Below, piece by piece: positions 43,066-53,497 of a DNA stretch of 60,000 nt. The translations under genes and the position numbers were made by a program. Position 1 is the stretch's first letter, and each line of letters starts with the position of its first letter. The stretch is from NCBI GenBank assembly GCA_014529385.2, contig CM043969.1, forward strand, positions 25,749,946-25,809,945, given 5' to 3'. This DNA comes from Adiantum capillus-veneris. Taxonomy: Eukaryota; Streptophyta; Polypodiopsida; Polypodiales; Pteridaceae. The notes beneath the pieces were generated by a model. It made no database searches and had not been told where the DNA came from. It saw only the letters and a program-made list of their open reading frames with translations.

Positions 43066-43887
43066 TCATCTAGTCGTTCTGTGATGGAGGGTCAGGCCAT
43101 CTCCCCTTGGCTGCAATGCCCCATAAATCACCTTCATGATTAGCTCACCCGGCACAATGTATGTGGGGTTCTTGTTGCCCATCTTTACGAGATTATCATG
43201 TACATAAGCTGCATAATTGATGATCTTTGGCTTGCTTTTCTGCATTGCCCAGGTGAATGTTGTGGCAATTTCTGCAAGCGGCATCCTATACTTTTGTGGC
43301 CACTTTGTACACATATGGAAATATTGATTGTACAGCTGACTCATGATTGCCACTTTGGGGTTGGCAACATATTCAAAGGTATAGTTGGCTTTCTTTTCAC
43401 TGTACACCTTTACTTCGTCTCTTCTTTTGGTTACACTATCCCCCTTGTTGGAGAGGTCTAGTGAAACTGCCACTACTCTTTCTGTGATTAGAATCTCAGT
43501 GCCTGGCTTGCCCTGCAGATCCGTTACTCTGGCCACTCCATCTTCTTTTATTGTTGTCACAAATTTCCATACTCTTTTTATGTCAATACCTGCCGCCACT
43601 ACTTCAAAGTAATTGTGGAGATCAATCTTCTCCAGATACTCTGCCATCTTGCTTCTGATGAAATCATTGAGTTCCTGCAGTAGCATTGGTAGCTCTATCG
43701 CGTTTCCTTTGGTGTCTTTGAACACGCCTTCGTAAATCTTTAGATCATTGGACTCTAGAAGATCTTCTTGGATCCATGTGCTATTTGGCTTGAGAGTTCC
43801 TTCTGGTATGAAGAAGGGCTCTACCTCTTCTAGGTAATCTTTTATGGTCATCCTTTTCTTCTTTGCCAGTGACTTTGCAGCTGCCAT
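43066..43887 (-). CDS. Element E downstream ORF, N-terminal domain (unknown)
   Basis: ATG 43887 opens MAAAKSLAKKKRMTIKDYLE, 273 codons. The segment has mixed helix and strand character (NYFEVVAAGIDIKRVWKFVT, ITERVVAVSLDLSNKGDSVT, YNQYFHMCTKWPQKYRMPLA, YAAYVHDNLVKMG). In layout it resembles the extra ORF that plant Tat/Athila elements carry between integrase and the 3' LTR, but I cannot assign a family. The start is favoured by a good 3' splice site just upstream (43893). Confidence 0.6.
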   Translation of the reverse strand: MAAAKSLAKKKRMTIKDYLEEVEPFFIPEGTLKPNSTWIQEDLLESNDLKIYEGVFKDTKGNAIELPMLLQELNDFIRSKMAEYLEKIDLHNYFEVVAAGIDIKRVWKFVTTIKEDGVARVTDLQGKPGTEILITERVVAVSLDLSNKGDSVTKRRDEVKVYSEKKANYTFEYVANPKVAIMSQLYNQYFHMCTKWPQKYRMPLAEIATTFTWAMQKSKPKIINYAAYVHDNLVKMGNKNPTYIVPGELIMKVIYGALQPRGDGLTLHHRTTR

Positions 43888-43892
43888 AGATC

Positions 43893-43921
43893 CTGTTACA
43901 CTCAGTAGTCTGAAGTTAGCA
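43893..43921 (-). promoter_or_regulatory. Candidate 3' splice site before the E downstream ORF
   Basis: On the minus strand TGCTAAC (43921-43915) is an ideal branch-point sequence, followed about 24 nt later by AACAG (43897-43893) and then GATCT-ATG. Expression of the downstream ORF from a spliced RNA is a reasonable inference; no RNA evidence is available. Confidence 0.4.
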
Positions 43922-44054
43922 TTTTTTCCATATCAGCTCTGAGAAACTGAGTTTTAACCATCCAAATGACTTGAAAATTGAAAATAAAGCTTAAAAGAAA
44001 CTTGTGAAAATGTGCATGTGCTCACAGTGCAATTCTGGCCAAAACTTTTCATTT

Positions 44055-44932
44055 AGACATCCTACGCGTAGGATGTCTTTTTCATCAAATTTGGGTGATA
44101 CTTGACATGCTGGTGGTCCTTGGCCTGCACAACATGGTTATGTGCTTGGATTTGGATTTGGGCATCAAAAAGTGGATTTCTGGGTTGATTCAGGCTTTAG
44201 GTCACAAATTGGGTAGAAAGTCCATAACAGGTAGCAAGTGATGTCCAAATGGGTTGGAAATTGATATATGGGCTCATTGCATCGTGGTATTGGCTCCCAT
44301 GATGTCATGCTTTGCACAAAAGGTCAAAAATATGCTGGAGACATCCTACACGTAGGATGTCTATTTCATCCAAATGGCTTGGGCTCTCTTCTGTGGGTAG
44401 TCCTTGGCATGTGGAACATGGCGATGCTCTTGGATTTTGATTTGGACAAGAATTGATGCTGGTAAGAGCCTGTGCAGTGTTTTTGGACCGAGAAAGTGTA
44501 TCTTGAAGGTGTTGGGGGTCAAAAATGATTAGAATGGCTTCAAACTTGGTATATGAGCTCTTGAAGATGATGTGATTAGATCTGGAATGGACAAACACTC
44601 TATGTAGGCCAAAAATGTCAAATAGACATCCTACGCGTAGGATGTCTACTTCATCAATTTTTGCAGGTGACCACACAGATTGGTTGGCTATGTGCTTGTG
44701 AATGTGTTGTGCAAGTTTCATGTGATTTGGATAAGTTTTGGTAGGTCTATGGCCCTTTATTGCCTCTATGCCCTAACTTTGCGTTTTTTCATGCATATGA
44801 GGTCAATTTTGGTCCAAATGTGATGAAACTTGGTGGCTAGCATGGAAAGGTCATTCAAAAAATGTGTGTCATGAGAAATGTTGAGATCTGTGCCCAAAAA
44901 TACCCTTGAGACATCCTACACGTAGGACGTCT
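44055..44932. repeat. Palindrome array 1: four 24-bp palindromes at 284-285 bp spacing
   Basis: Four copies at 44055-44078, 44339-44362, 44624-44647 and 44909-44932, with start spacings 284, 285 and 285. The left arm is AGACATCCTACG and the right arm is its reverse complement. Copies 1 and 3 are perfect; copies 2 and 4 have the central CGCG changed to CACG, and copy 4 has one more change. The DNA between copies is only loosely similar (shared TCCTTGGCATGTGGAACATGG-like and TTGGATTTGG blocks), so this is an old tandem repeat in which the palindrome alone stays conserved. Confidence 0.88.
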
Positions 44933-46669
44933 CCTGATGATTTTTTCATAGAATCTGTCACTAGTGCCTGCCGTTAGTCCCCCTGAGTCCCTTTTAAGCC
45001 TAATTTCAACAAAAATGTCAAATGGATAGAAAGTAACTCCCTGTGTGGATATCAGAGCCTCCGAACCATTTTATGTCTTTAGGAGTACTTTTTGGCGATG
45101 AAATTTCTTGATGTTGGTCCCCATAGCTTCCCGATCCCTTGGGGATCCTTGCCGTATGGTTTTTGTCGACTTTGGCTTCATCGGAGCTCCATTTGGCAAT
45201 TTGTCACTCTAGAAGCACCCGTGGTTGCGTTTACAAGTCTTCGATGATTTGTGGTGGTCTACCACCATAGGACTTGATTGTTGATGGTCTAGGAAAGCCG
45301 CTTGTGAAGTTTGGTGGCAAACGGACATACGGTTTGGCCGCGAGAGCTATTTGACGCTTTGTGTGTCTGATGCCGTTTCTGAATGTTAGTGCCGCTTCGG
45401 GTCACCTTTTGGTCATGTGGGCTACATAGACTTGTCGAGCATGTTGAGAGGCTCCTACCCATGAATTTTGGTAGCATTTGGGCGCCTTTCCGCCGATTTC
45501 CCATTTGGTGGCCTCTTGCGGGATTCTAGGAATTAGGGTTTTTCCCAATGGTTTTCTACTGCCTTTGGACATCCAAGACTGGTCTCCTATGCTAGGGTAA
45601 GCTGCCGATGAAGTCTCGTTGCTTTTGGGTTAGCCGTTAGGTGGCCGCTTCTACTTGTAGGTCTCTACTGGCCGCTTTGGGTGTGAACCCTATGCTAGTT
45701 TTCGCGACAAAATGACAAACATGCGCGAAAAGCTCAAGGTGGTGAGCCTACCTCTCATGTTTGAAGCCCATCGGGTAGTTGTGCGTGTCGTAGAAGGTGC
45801 TGGAAGTTCCTCTCGCTCTAGGTGGCAGAAGCTCTCTCTCAAAGGACAATAGTGTAAATGAGCTAAAAATGAGGTGAAAATTTCTTATAATGGAGGTCCC
45901 CGAACCAGTTTTCATGAAATTTGACATGTGCTCCCAACTTCTTGCCAGATGCGGTTTAGGCTAAAAAATTTCTTGATTTGGACTTTATTTGCCATGTTTA
46001 CCAGAAATTTGGTATTTCGGTCAAAATCTGGCCAAAACACGCTTTTCGCTCCAGTCTCATAATTGCACCCCCATTGTACCATAGGTTGTCCTATAGTCAC
46101 TGATCATCCCCATATTTTGTGTTTTTCATTACGACCGTTTTTCACCTGCTTTTTGTATTTTTGAAGTTTTTTTGCCAAAAATTAGCAAAATTAAAAAGAA
46201 AATAGCAAATCAAACCCAAAAAATCATAATAAATAAAAAACATCACCGCAAAATATTATATACGCTCACATATTATTTTTATGGCCGGATTTCTCGGTTT
46301 TACCAATATTTTGTCCGAAAAATGGCTATTTCCACTTATATACACACACCTAGGGGCTTGATTCGGCATTTGGCGCCATATACCTGTAGATACATGCTGT
46401 ATAAGGGCATATGTACTTGGGTTAGTTCGGAAAATTTTGCAATCAAACAAAAACGCTTAAAATTAGTCGAAAATCATGCCCTTTTTTGCTCTTTTTGCTA
46501 TTGGTTCCGCATTTGAGAATGCCTCCCCCCCTCCTAGCCGGAGTCCTCTCGGACGACAAGGTATCGCCTCGGAGTATGTGCCGTGCATAGGTTGAAAAAT
46601 TTGTGCTAATGCTTGGCCAATTAATGTGGCTCTATTTTATGCATACTCGGTCAATGCATGGAAAAATTA
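44933..46669. other. Noncoding spacer in element E
   Basis: No convincing coding frame. The region is between the palindrome array and the second protease-like ORF. A run rich in AAAA and ATT lies at 46160-46260. I see no LTR ends or terminal inverted repeats, but an old insertion cannot be excluded. Confidence 0.5.
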
Positions 46670-46756
46670 ATGCTGTGTAAGAGAAGGGTATAAGCAAGAT
46701 GCTTATAAGCAAGATGCTTAATGCTGTGTAAGAGAAGGGTATAAGCAAGATGCTTA
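46670..46756. repeat. Short tandem repeat, 51-bp period
   Basis: TGCTGTGTAAGAGAAGGG followed by TATAAGCAAGATGCTTA repeats once at a 51-bp distance, and AAGCAAGATGCTTA is itself doubled within the first unit. It abuts the 3' end of the second protease-like ORF. Confidence 0.8.
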
Positions 46757-47887
46757 TTGGCATTCGTCGTCGAGGTTTTCTATTTTCTTGGCCAGTAACA
46801 GTTGTAACTCTACTGCTCTCTGTTTAATTGTCTTTCTTGCAAAAGTCTGTCGCTTTGCCGCTACTGTTGATATGGCCGTAGTTGTCTCTTTGGAGAGGAT
46901 TGGTTTGGCCGGAATGGCTGTGGACCGTATCTCTTTTGCTTTCCATTGGTAGCTTGTTTTTGACGGTTTTTGTAGGTTTTTGGCTACTTCCTTTGTTGCC
47001 AATGTTTTGTTGCTTATTAGCATCCGCATAAGTCGGTTTTTCGGTTGCAAATGCAACTGTCTGCCTTCAGATGTTGCTTGTACTGAAGGGAGTTCCTTTT
47101 GCTTTTGTTTCGGTATCCAAATGCGAGTAACATTTGGGTTATTGCTGAGCATTTTCTTTGGGATCCATATCTGTTTTATTCCCTTGGTTTTTGGTTGAGC
47201 TATCTGCTTCGGTTGAATTCTTCTGCTGTATTGTTTTTGGTCTGCCATGTCGTTTCTATAGTTCTGCATCCATACTTGTTTCCCTTTTTTTGGTAACCTA
47301 GATCTTTGCATTGCGGTCGATAACTTTGTATGTATGTAGTTAGCACGGTTTTCTTTTACCTGTTTGTTAGCCTTGGGTATCATGTTGTTCTTTGGTGGCA
47401 CTCTTGCTTTTGGCTCTTTTTCCAGTGATTGCATTACTGGCAGCTGATTATTGCGGGGTTGCTGAGCAAAGGCTATTACCTGTTGTTCTTGTGCATGTTG
47501 AATTTAGACCTCATTAGCATTCCAATCTATCTGCACATTGTACTCTTTTTGCCAAGGTTGTCCCAACAACATTGGGTGTTGTGTGCTTTCATCCTCGACT
47601 ACATAAAATATGTGTGGGTAAATATATTGATGTACTTGTACATGCAATATAGTCCAGCCCAATGTTTTCAACGAGTGTGATGTACTAATTTCCAGCACCT
47701 GAGGAGTAGGATAAAGTTGGTCTACAGATTTAAGCTGTTGGTATAATCCGTAAGAGATCAAATTTACTTGAGCTCTAGAATCAAGCAATGCCGTCGATTC
47801 AACTTGATTGCTATCCACTTTGACTGCAATTATTGGCTCCACTGTGTCTTCACCCAATGTTGTTAATCGAATGGCATTGATTCGCAA
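46754..47887 (-). pseudogene. Element E second retropepsin-like ORF with basic W-x-P-K tail
   Basis: One frame of about 378 codons broken by a single stop (47504-47506). The N-terminal 125 residues have the retropepsin plan: TVEPIIAVKVDSNQVESTAL, the active-site loop LLDSRAQVNLIS (about 47749-47789), LKTLGWTILHVQVHQY, YVVEDES, and the C-terminal signature HPMLLGQPWQKEYNVQID. The loop reads D-S-R because of a G-to-A type change from D-S-G. The rest is basic, Gln/Lys-rich, with repeated KQVWMQNY, KQIWIPKK and TRIWIPKQ motifs. It lies after integrase, so element E carries two protease domains. Confidence 0.8.
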
Positions 47888-48480
47888 TGGTGCTCCACTT
47901 TGTTATTGTTGTCGCACAAAAGTCTTCGTTTTGCAATGCGTTCTTTTGCTTCTGCTTGAGCTTCTTCTCGTACTCTCTGTTTCTCCTTCATTCGTTGTTT
48001 TCCTTGATGGATTTGTTGAAGCATATCCTGTGTTAGTGGTAAATGATATTTCTTCAATCGACACCCACTAATACAATTTGGCATTTCTTCACCTGCTAAT
48101 GTAGCAAGCTTGACAGATCCGCTTTGTGATAGATCACTAATCACAAAGGGTCCCATCCCTCGCTTTTTAAGTTTCTTGGCATGTTGCTTCAAAGTATAAA
48201 CAAGTACATAATAACCTGTTTTGAACTCTTTCATTCGCACATGCTTGTCAAAAAACTATTTTTGTCTTCTCTTTTTAGCATAGATCAAAGCTACAGCTCT
48301 CAAGCGGATTTCATCTAGATTTTCATGATCATCTATTCTTGAAGAGAGCTCATGCCCTGTCCATTCTAAGCGGTTTGCTACTTGTAGAGTTGGAATTAAA
48401 AACTCTATGGGTAATATAGCATTTAGGCCAAACACCATGTTGTACAGTGTTGTTCCAATTGATGTTTTGTAAGCATGCCC
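47863..48480 (-). pseudogene. Element E integrase C-terminal region
   Basis: The frame 48438-48256 has MVFGLNAILPIEFLIPTLQV, the usual post-core region. A shift near 48245 gives 48240-47863 with FKTGYYVLVYTLKQHAKKLK, the GPF module MGPFVISDLSQSGSVKLATL and CRLKKYHLPLT. It ends in a Gln/Lys/Glu-rich tail. The last 25 bases overlap the start of the second protease-like ORF in another frame. No chromodomain. Confidence 0.85.
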
Positions 48481-48885
48481 TTAGTGTTGAGTGTAGTTGC
48501 TGATCCCAATCTCTTCTTGATTTTGACACAATTTTAGTGAGAACCGTGCATAATGTTTATTTGTAGCCTCAGCTTGTCCATTTGCCTGTGGATGGTATGG
48601 AGAAGATTTCCTATGTATGACCATGAATTCCTCTAGCAGATGTTCAATGACTTCATTAAGAAAATGTGTTCCATGATCACTGACAATTTCTATTGGTAAA
48701 TCGTATCGTACAAAAACATTCTCATACAAAATTGTGCAGTGGTCCGTGCATCTGCTTTTTGCATTGCATTGCCTTGGCTTCCGCCCATTTTGTGAGATAG
48801 TCCGTAGCCATAATGATATATTGGGTATGGGTGCGATATGCAGGGGGTGAAATAGGTCCCACAAAATCAATGTCCCAATTTGCAA
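48481..48885 (-). pseudogene. Element E integrase core, second half
   Basis: A frame overlapping the previous polyprotein frame: the useful part is VRYDLPIEIVSDHGTHFLNE with the second catalytic Asp, and SPYHPQANGQAEATNKHYAR with the Glu. It ends at a stop near 48483. With the first Asp in the neighbouring frame (DIDFVGP), the D-D-E triad is intact but split by a frameshift near 48750. Confidence 0.85.
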
Positions 48886-50180
48886 ATGCCCTTGCTCCCA
48901 TCATTGGCCGTAGTGGCATCTCATCTCTCTTTATCGACACCTTGGTGCGCTGACATGCATCAGAACGCTTTACAAACTCTTCAGCATCCATATGCAATGT
49001 AGGCCACCATATTCCTGCGGTAAAGACAATTTTTTTCGCCTTATCGCCCAAAAAATTTCCTCCACTTATTCCGCTATGTGCATGTTCTAGAATCAGCAGG
49101 TAATCACTTTCACTTGCACAGATTCTAAGTTGATTGTCCTTTCCTCGCTTATAGAGTTGGTTCCCAATTAACTGAAAGTCGTGAGCCTCCAGCTCTATAG
49201 CCCTTTTCCGTGCTCTTGTTATGTTTTTAGGAAACGACCTGGTGGTTAAGAAATCAATGATATATTGACTCCATGTAGGTGCAATGTTTACCTGAAACAA
49301 TGTCGCGTGATCCACTGGTCGTTTGGCACTACATATAGTACAATTGTTAACATAAGCATGTGTGTCCGTGTACATAGTTGGCCAATAAACCCCTAACTGT
49401 TTTAGTCTCTGGTGTGTTTTCATTGTTGAACAATGAAATGCACAATCCTGGATATGTGCTTCTTCAAGGTAACACTCGTATTCTTCCAGATTTAAATATA
49501 ATCGTAGAATTTGGTCCGATCCTAGATGATATAGCCGTCTTGCAATCAACTGTAAGTTTTTTGTTTGTCGAATTGTTTGTTGTTTGGATCTGTCTTTCAT
49601 GCTATCAAAACTACCTCCATAGAAAATAATGCTAACAATTTCCTGAGACCATTTGGGCATCATTGCAATATTGAAAAGATAAGCATCTGGTATGTCATCA
49701 TCTACTCCTTCAGGAGCTTCCCCGTTGTGTATCCTTGAAAGGTGATCCGCTCGTAGATGGGTTTTACCCTTTTTGATCACCACTGTGAAATCAAACTCTA
49801 GCAATATAATAAACCAACGTACAATTCTCCCTATATTGCATGGTTGAACCAGATACAAAAGAGCTTGATGATTTGTGAAGAACACAAATTTGTTTGCGAG
49901 AAAATAATGCCGAAATTTCTTTACAGCATAAATCATTCCTAACCCCTCTCTTTCGGTGGTTGTGTAGTTCTTTTCCACACTGTTTAACTGCTGTCGGCTT
50001 GAATAACAAACTAGAAAATCCATTGTTCCGTCTCCAGGTTGAGCCAGAATACTCCCGATTGCATATGCAGAAGCATCAATGTGAACATGGAATATCTTTT
50101 CCCAATCTGGTGCTTTAAGTACAGGTGCTATTATACAAGGTTTTCCTTCAGCTTTTGGAATGAAGTTTCACACTCCTCAG
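48722..50180 (-). pseudogene. Element E RNase H, doubled integrase zinc region and core start
   Basis: RNase H starts before 50023 (VHIDASAYAIGSILAQPG) and continues in VEKNYTTTEREGLGMIYAVK and NKFVFFTNHQALLYLVQ. Counting from Met 50023, the zinc region occurs twice at an exact 126-residue offset: W125/W251, Y165/Y291 (RRLYHLG/NQLYKRG), H190/H316, C231/C357. Copy 1 keeps H190, H197, C228, C231. Copy 2 has Asn323 for the second His and Ser354 for the first Cys. DIDFVGPISPP begins the core. A frameshift ends the frame near 48750. Zinc regions are normally single in gypsy integrases. Confidence 0.9.
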
Positions 50181-50181
50181 T

Positions 50182-51010
50182 CTAATCGAAGTTGACTAGC
50201 AAACAATACAGAGGTTGTGCGATGACCGTATACATATATATGAACCTTCGATAATACCCATAGTGTCCCATGAATGATTGCACTTGTTTCGCATTAGTAG
50301 TCCTGGGTAAGTCTACTATGACTTTGACTTTGTCTAGGTCAGTGGCTATGCCATTTCTTGAGACAATGTGTCCTAAGATGCGGCCTTGCCTAACCATAAA
50401 ATTACACTTTTCTGGGTTAAGACAAATTCGATATGTCCTGCATTTTTCAAATACCTTTTACAAATGGTCAATATGTTCCCCTCGTAGAAGAGAGTGTACA
50501 CAAAGATCATCCATGTATATTTCTAAGAATATTCTCAGGTATTATTTGAATGCGTGCGTCATTAACCTTTGGAAGGTAGCCGGGGCATTAGTTAAGCCAA
50601 ACAGCATAACTCGATACGCATATATTCCCCATTGTGTGGCAAACGCTGTTTTGTGTCGATCCTCCATTGCAATTGCCAGTTGGTTATATCCTGAAAACCC
50701 ATCCAGAAAGGAATAAGCCCTTTTTCCGGCCACCCGCTCAAGTATATGTTCTGTGATTGGCAAGGGATAATTATCCCTTATGGTGGCTGCATTTACCTTT
50801 TTGAGGTTTACACACACTCTTAGTTTTCCATTCTTTTTGGGGACTACCACAATGGGTGACACCCAATCTATTTGTTCGATTTCATAGATGAATTTAGCTT
50901 CCATCAGCTTGTCAATCTCCTCTTTGATTCATTTAGCAAATGTGTCATTGTATGTATAAGGACTTTGTTTGATGTTTTGCATCCGATTTCAAAGGAATTG
51001 TATGTTGGCA
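50182..51010 (-). pseudogene. Element E reverse transcriptase
   Basis: From about 51010 on the minus strand: QSPYTYNDTFAK, a stop, then KEEIDKLMEAKFIYEI, DWVSPIVVVPKKNGKLRVCV, AGKRAYSFLDGFSGYNQLAI, YRVMLFGLTNAPATFQRLM, stop near 50542, catalytic box EIYMDDLCVHS and CLNPEKCNFMVRQGRILGHI. The frame is the same on both sides of the internal stops, so decay is by point changes. YMDD is intact. Confidence 0.9.
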
Positions 51011-52133
51011 TATCGATGGATCAACTCGTTTGAGGTCTTTATAGGACCATGCAAACACATCTTTATACTTCTTGAGAAGTTGTGTTAGGCGTTCTTCTTC
51101 TTCAGGCTCTAAATCGGTTGCTATATAGACTGGCTGAGGCTTTTCACCTGGTTCTGCGAGGTCTATCCTTTTTGCATTTTTTGGGCCATCGTAAGATTCC
51201 TGGTTGGTTCTTTCCCTTGACTGATGGTGTCATGATGATTTTTCTGTCATGGATGGTAAATTTCCGATAGTGTGATGGTACATTCATATTTCCCTTCTCT
51301 CACTCCCCTTTACCATCACTATCTTCTTCAGTAGTCCATATCTCTCGTAAAAACCGTTTCAGTTCTTGGTATTTCTGTTTATGCTCCAGTTTGTTCCATT
51401 CTTGGTCTTTTGTTGTTTGTTTTTTTTATTTTCGAGATTTTTGTGATTTTGTTTCTGTTTTAGCTTTTCGTACTTGTCTTATTTCCTCTCGCGTTCTTTC
51501 TCTTCGAACTTTTGAGAATCTTCTTGATATTTGTTGTTTTACACAATCCTCTGCTTTTACAAGCATTAGATAGTGAGTTTTATCTTTTATCCTGGGCATC
51601 AGGTTCTCTCTCGCTTTGTTTTCTGTTCGTTTCCTCCTATAGCGTTCCTTGCGTCTAGGGTGCTGATTAGCAAAATCATAAAACTTGATGTTCTCTGTTT
51701 TCCCCCCATGCTCACTTGAGTTGTCTGAACACTCATTATCTGCATCATTATTTACTTCCAGATTCTCAGAGGAGTTATAAAACTCTTCTTGTTCTGGTGG
51801 TTCTATTGTCTCATCTCCTCCTAGTAACATGCTTACCATGTAGTAGGGTAGCACATCATATCCATCCTTGTCACAAAATTTTGTTGTTGGACTATCTGTA
51901 ATGGTACAGGCATCCAATGTTGCTAGTATGTGTTCCCATTCTAGAGGTTCCAAGGCATCTTCAGGGAAAGGTTCTGGAATACACTCCTTGTCCTCAATTG
52001 CTCTTTCTAAGACGCATTCCTCTCTTTTTAAGCTTCCACAATGTGAAGCTCCGCACATCCATATATCTTTTTGTTGCCTGAACCATGCAGGGAGTTTCGA
52101 TCCTGCTAATGTACCTGAATCAAATTCTTCCAC
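51011..52133 (-). pseudogene. Element E spacer ORF between protease and RT, acidic then basic
   Basis: The open part (52133-51426, 235 codons) is in the same frame as the protease. It starts MEEFDSGTLAGSKLPAWFRQ, has an acidic half (ETIEPPEQEEFYNSSENLEV, ADNECSDNSSEHGG) and a strongly basic end (RRKERYRRKRTENKAREN, RRFSKVRRERTREEIRQVRK). From 51425 to about 51011 the frame is broken. I do not recognise a domain; it is longer than the usual protease-RT linker. Confidence 0.55.
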
Positions 52134-52247
52134 TGGTGTCTAGTTCACATCCTTGTAACTATGGTCTTTCAGGTGTATTTTAGTTGTTGTCTCGCCATGT
52201 CTGAGGTATATGTAGTCGTAACCCAAATCTTGGACCATCTTCAATTG

Positions 52248-52736
52248 TCACATGAATGGTCTTCCCAAGATGATCTCATAATTGTTCTTTTTGTCGAAAT
52301 CGACTATTGCAAATGTATGCTCATACTCGATTCCGCACGAAGTGACAATCACTTTTTTTAAGAGTCCTAGAGGCTTCTCCATGAACCCATCTACCAATTG
52401 CAATTTCATTCTGGTAGCTCTTAAAGATGGTTTTCCCCATTTTTTCCAGATTTCTTTGGTGGGGATAGCAACTCCCGCTCCACTGTCAAGAATAGCTTTG
52501 GAAACTACTCCTTGGAATTCTACCGGTAGCGTGGTGTTTCCATCTTCTCCCTCGCAATACTCTCCAACCTTGTTTAATGGTACTAGCCTAGTGTTTAGTT
52601 GAGGCCTGTCCAATTCTCTGATCCCTTCGTGAAGCTTCGAGGTGGGGTCTTTCACTCCAAATTTTTCTAGGCATTTACCTACTATGGTCCACATGTTTGG
52701 TCGTAACCTTAGGAGTTCGGCTAATGTGTTGTGCAT
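52248..52736 (-). CDS. Element E protease
   Basis: The retropepsin-like frame has GVVSKAILDSGAGVAIPTKE with an intact D-S-G active site, MKLQLVDGFMEKPLGLLKKV and the C-terminal NNYEIILGRPFM. The upstream gag frame ends inside its first codons with a 16-nt overlap (52721-52736) in a different frame. That arrangement could be a programmed frameshift site or a chance mutation. It would process the polyprotein. Confidence 0.85.
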   Translation of the reverse strand: MHNTLAELLRLRPNMWTIVGKCLEKFGVKDPTSKLHEGIRELDRPQLNTRLVPLNKVGEYCEGEDGNTTLPVEFQGVVSKAILDSGAGVAIPTKEIWKKWGKPSLRATRMKLQLVDGFMEKPLGLLKKVIVTSCGIEYEHTFAIVDFDKKNNYEIILGRPFM

Positions 52737-53431
52737 GCCACCAGGGTGGTCAATAACTTAATCAATCCTTGTGAATCCAGCACTTTGTTAGAAGAGAGTC
52801 TTTGAGATGAGATTGCTCTCACTTCAGACTTGGATTCATACTCTCCTAGGTAAGAGGGTACAATTTTCAGCGAGTCTGGTTGGCTGTGCCTCGAACTAAT
52901 TGATCCTTGGGCTCCCCCTTGTGAATGTATATCAAAGTTCATTTGCGACCTTGCCTCAAATTCTTCAATAGGAGGTAAGGTCCCATTCTTCTTTTTTATC
53001 GTGCTATTCATGTGGTTACTCACCCTGTTAGCCTCATTGGACTCACGGATTTGCTTCCACAGATCATCTAGACCGTTACAGTCCTTACCCATTTCTGTCA
53101 TAGTTTTAGGCTGGAACCCGTCACTTGTCTCATCTGTTGTATTTGGCACTATGATATGCTCTCCTCTGGACTCATAGGCATTCGTGAGTCTTTCCTTCTT
53201 ATCTACTTGTTCCTCTAAAGTTGGTTGGATAGGGGTTGGATCTGGTACTTCATGCCAGTTTGCAAGTTTACCAAGCGGGTCTTCCATCAATGATTGAGAT
53301 GTTTCAATCATCTTTCTACATATTTCCAACCTTTGTTTTTCTATTTCAGCATATGGATAAGTCATCCATCTTTGCTCCTGGGTTTGGTTCTTTTTGAGTC
53401 TGGCTTCATAAACTTTTAGAAGGGCATCCAA
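52721..53431 (-). pseudogene. Element E gag C-terminal extension
   Basis: An open frame of 236 codons in register with the zinc-knuckle and capsid parts upstream. It starts MDALLKVYEARLKKNQTQEQ and contains charged, Ser-rich segments (EEQVDKKERLTNAYESRGEH). No recognised domain. It probably forms the gag-protease spacer. The frame is separated from 53498-53863 only by stops. Confidence 0.6.
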
Positions 53432-53497
53432 CTGCTCATTTACCTTGTCTGCCGGTACTGATCCTCCTGATCCTGCACTTTTGGGCTTTGCTATTTC

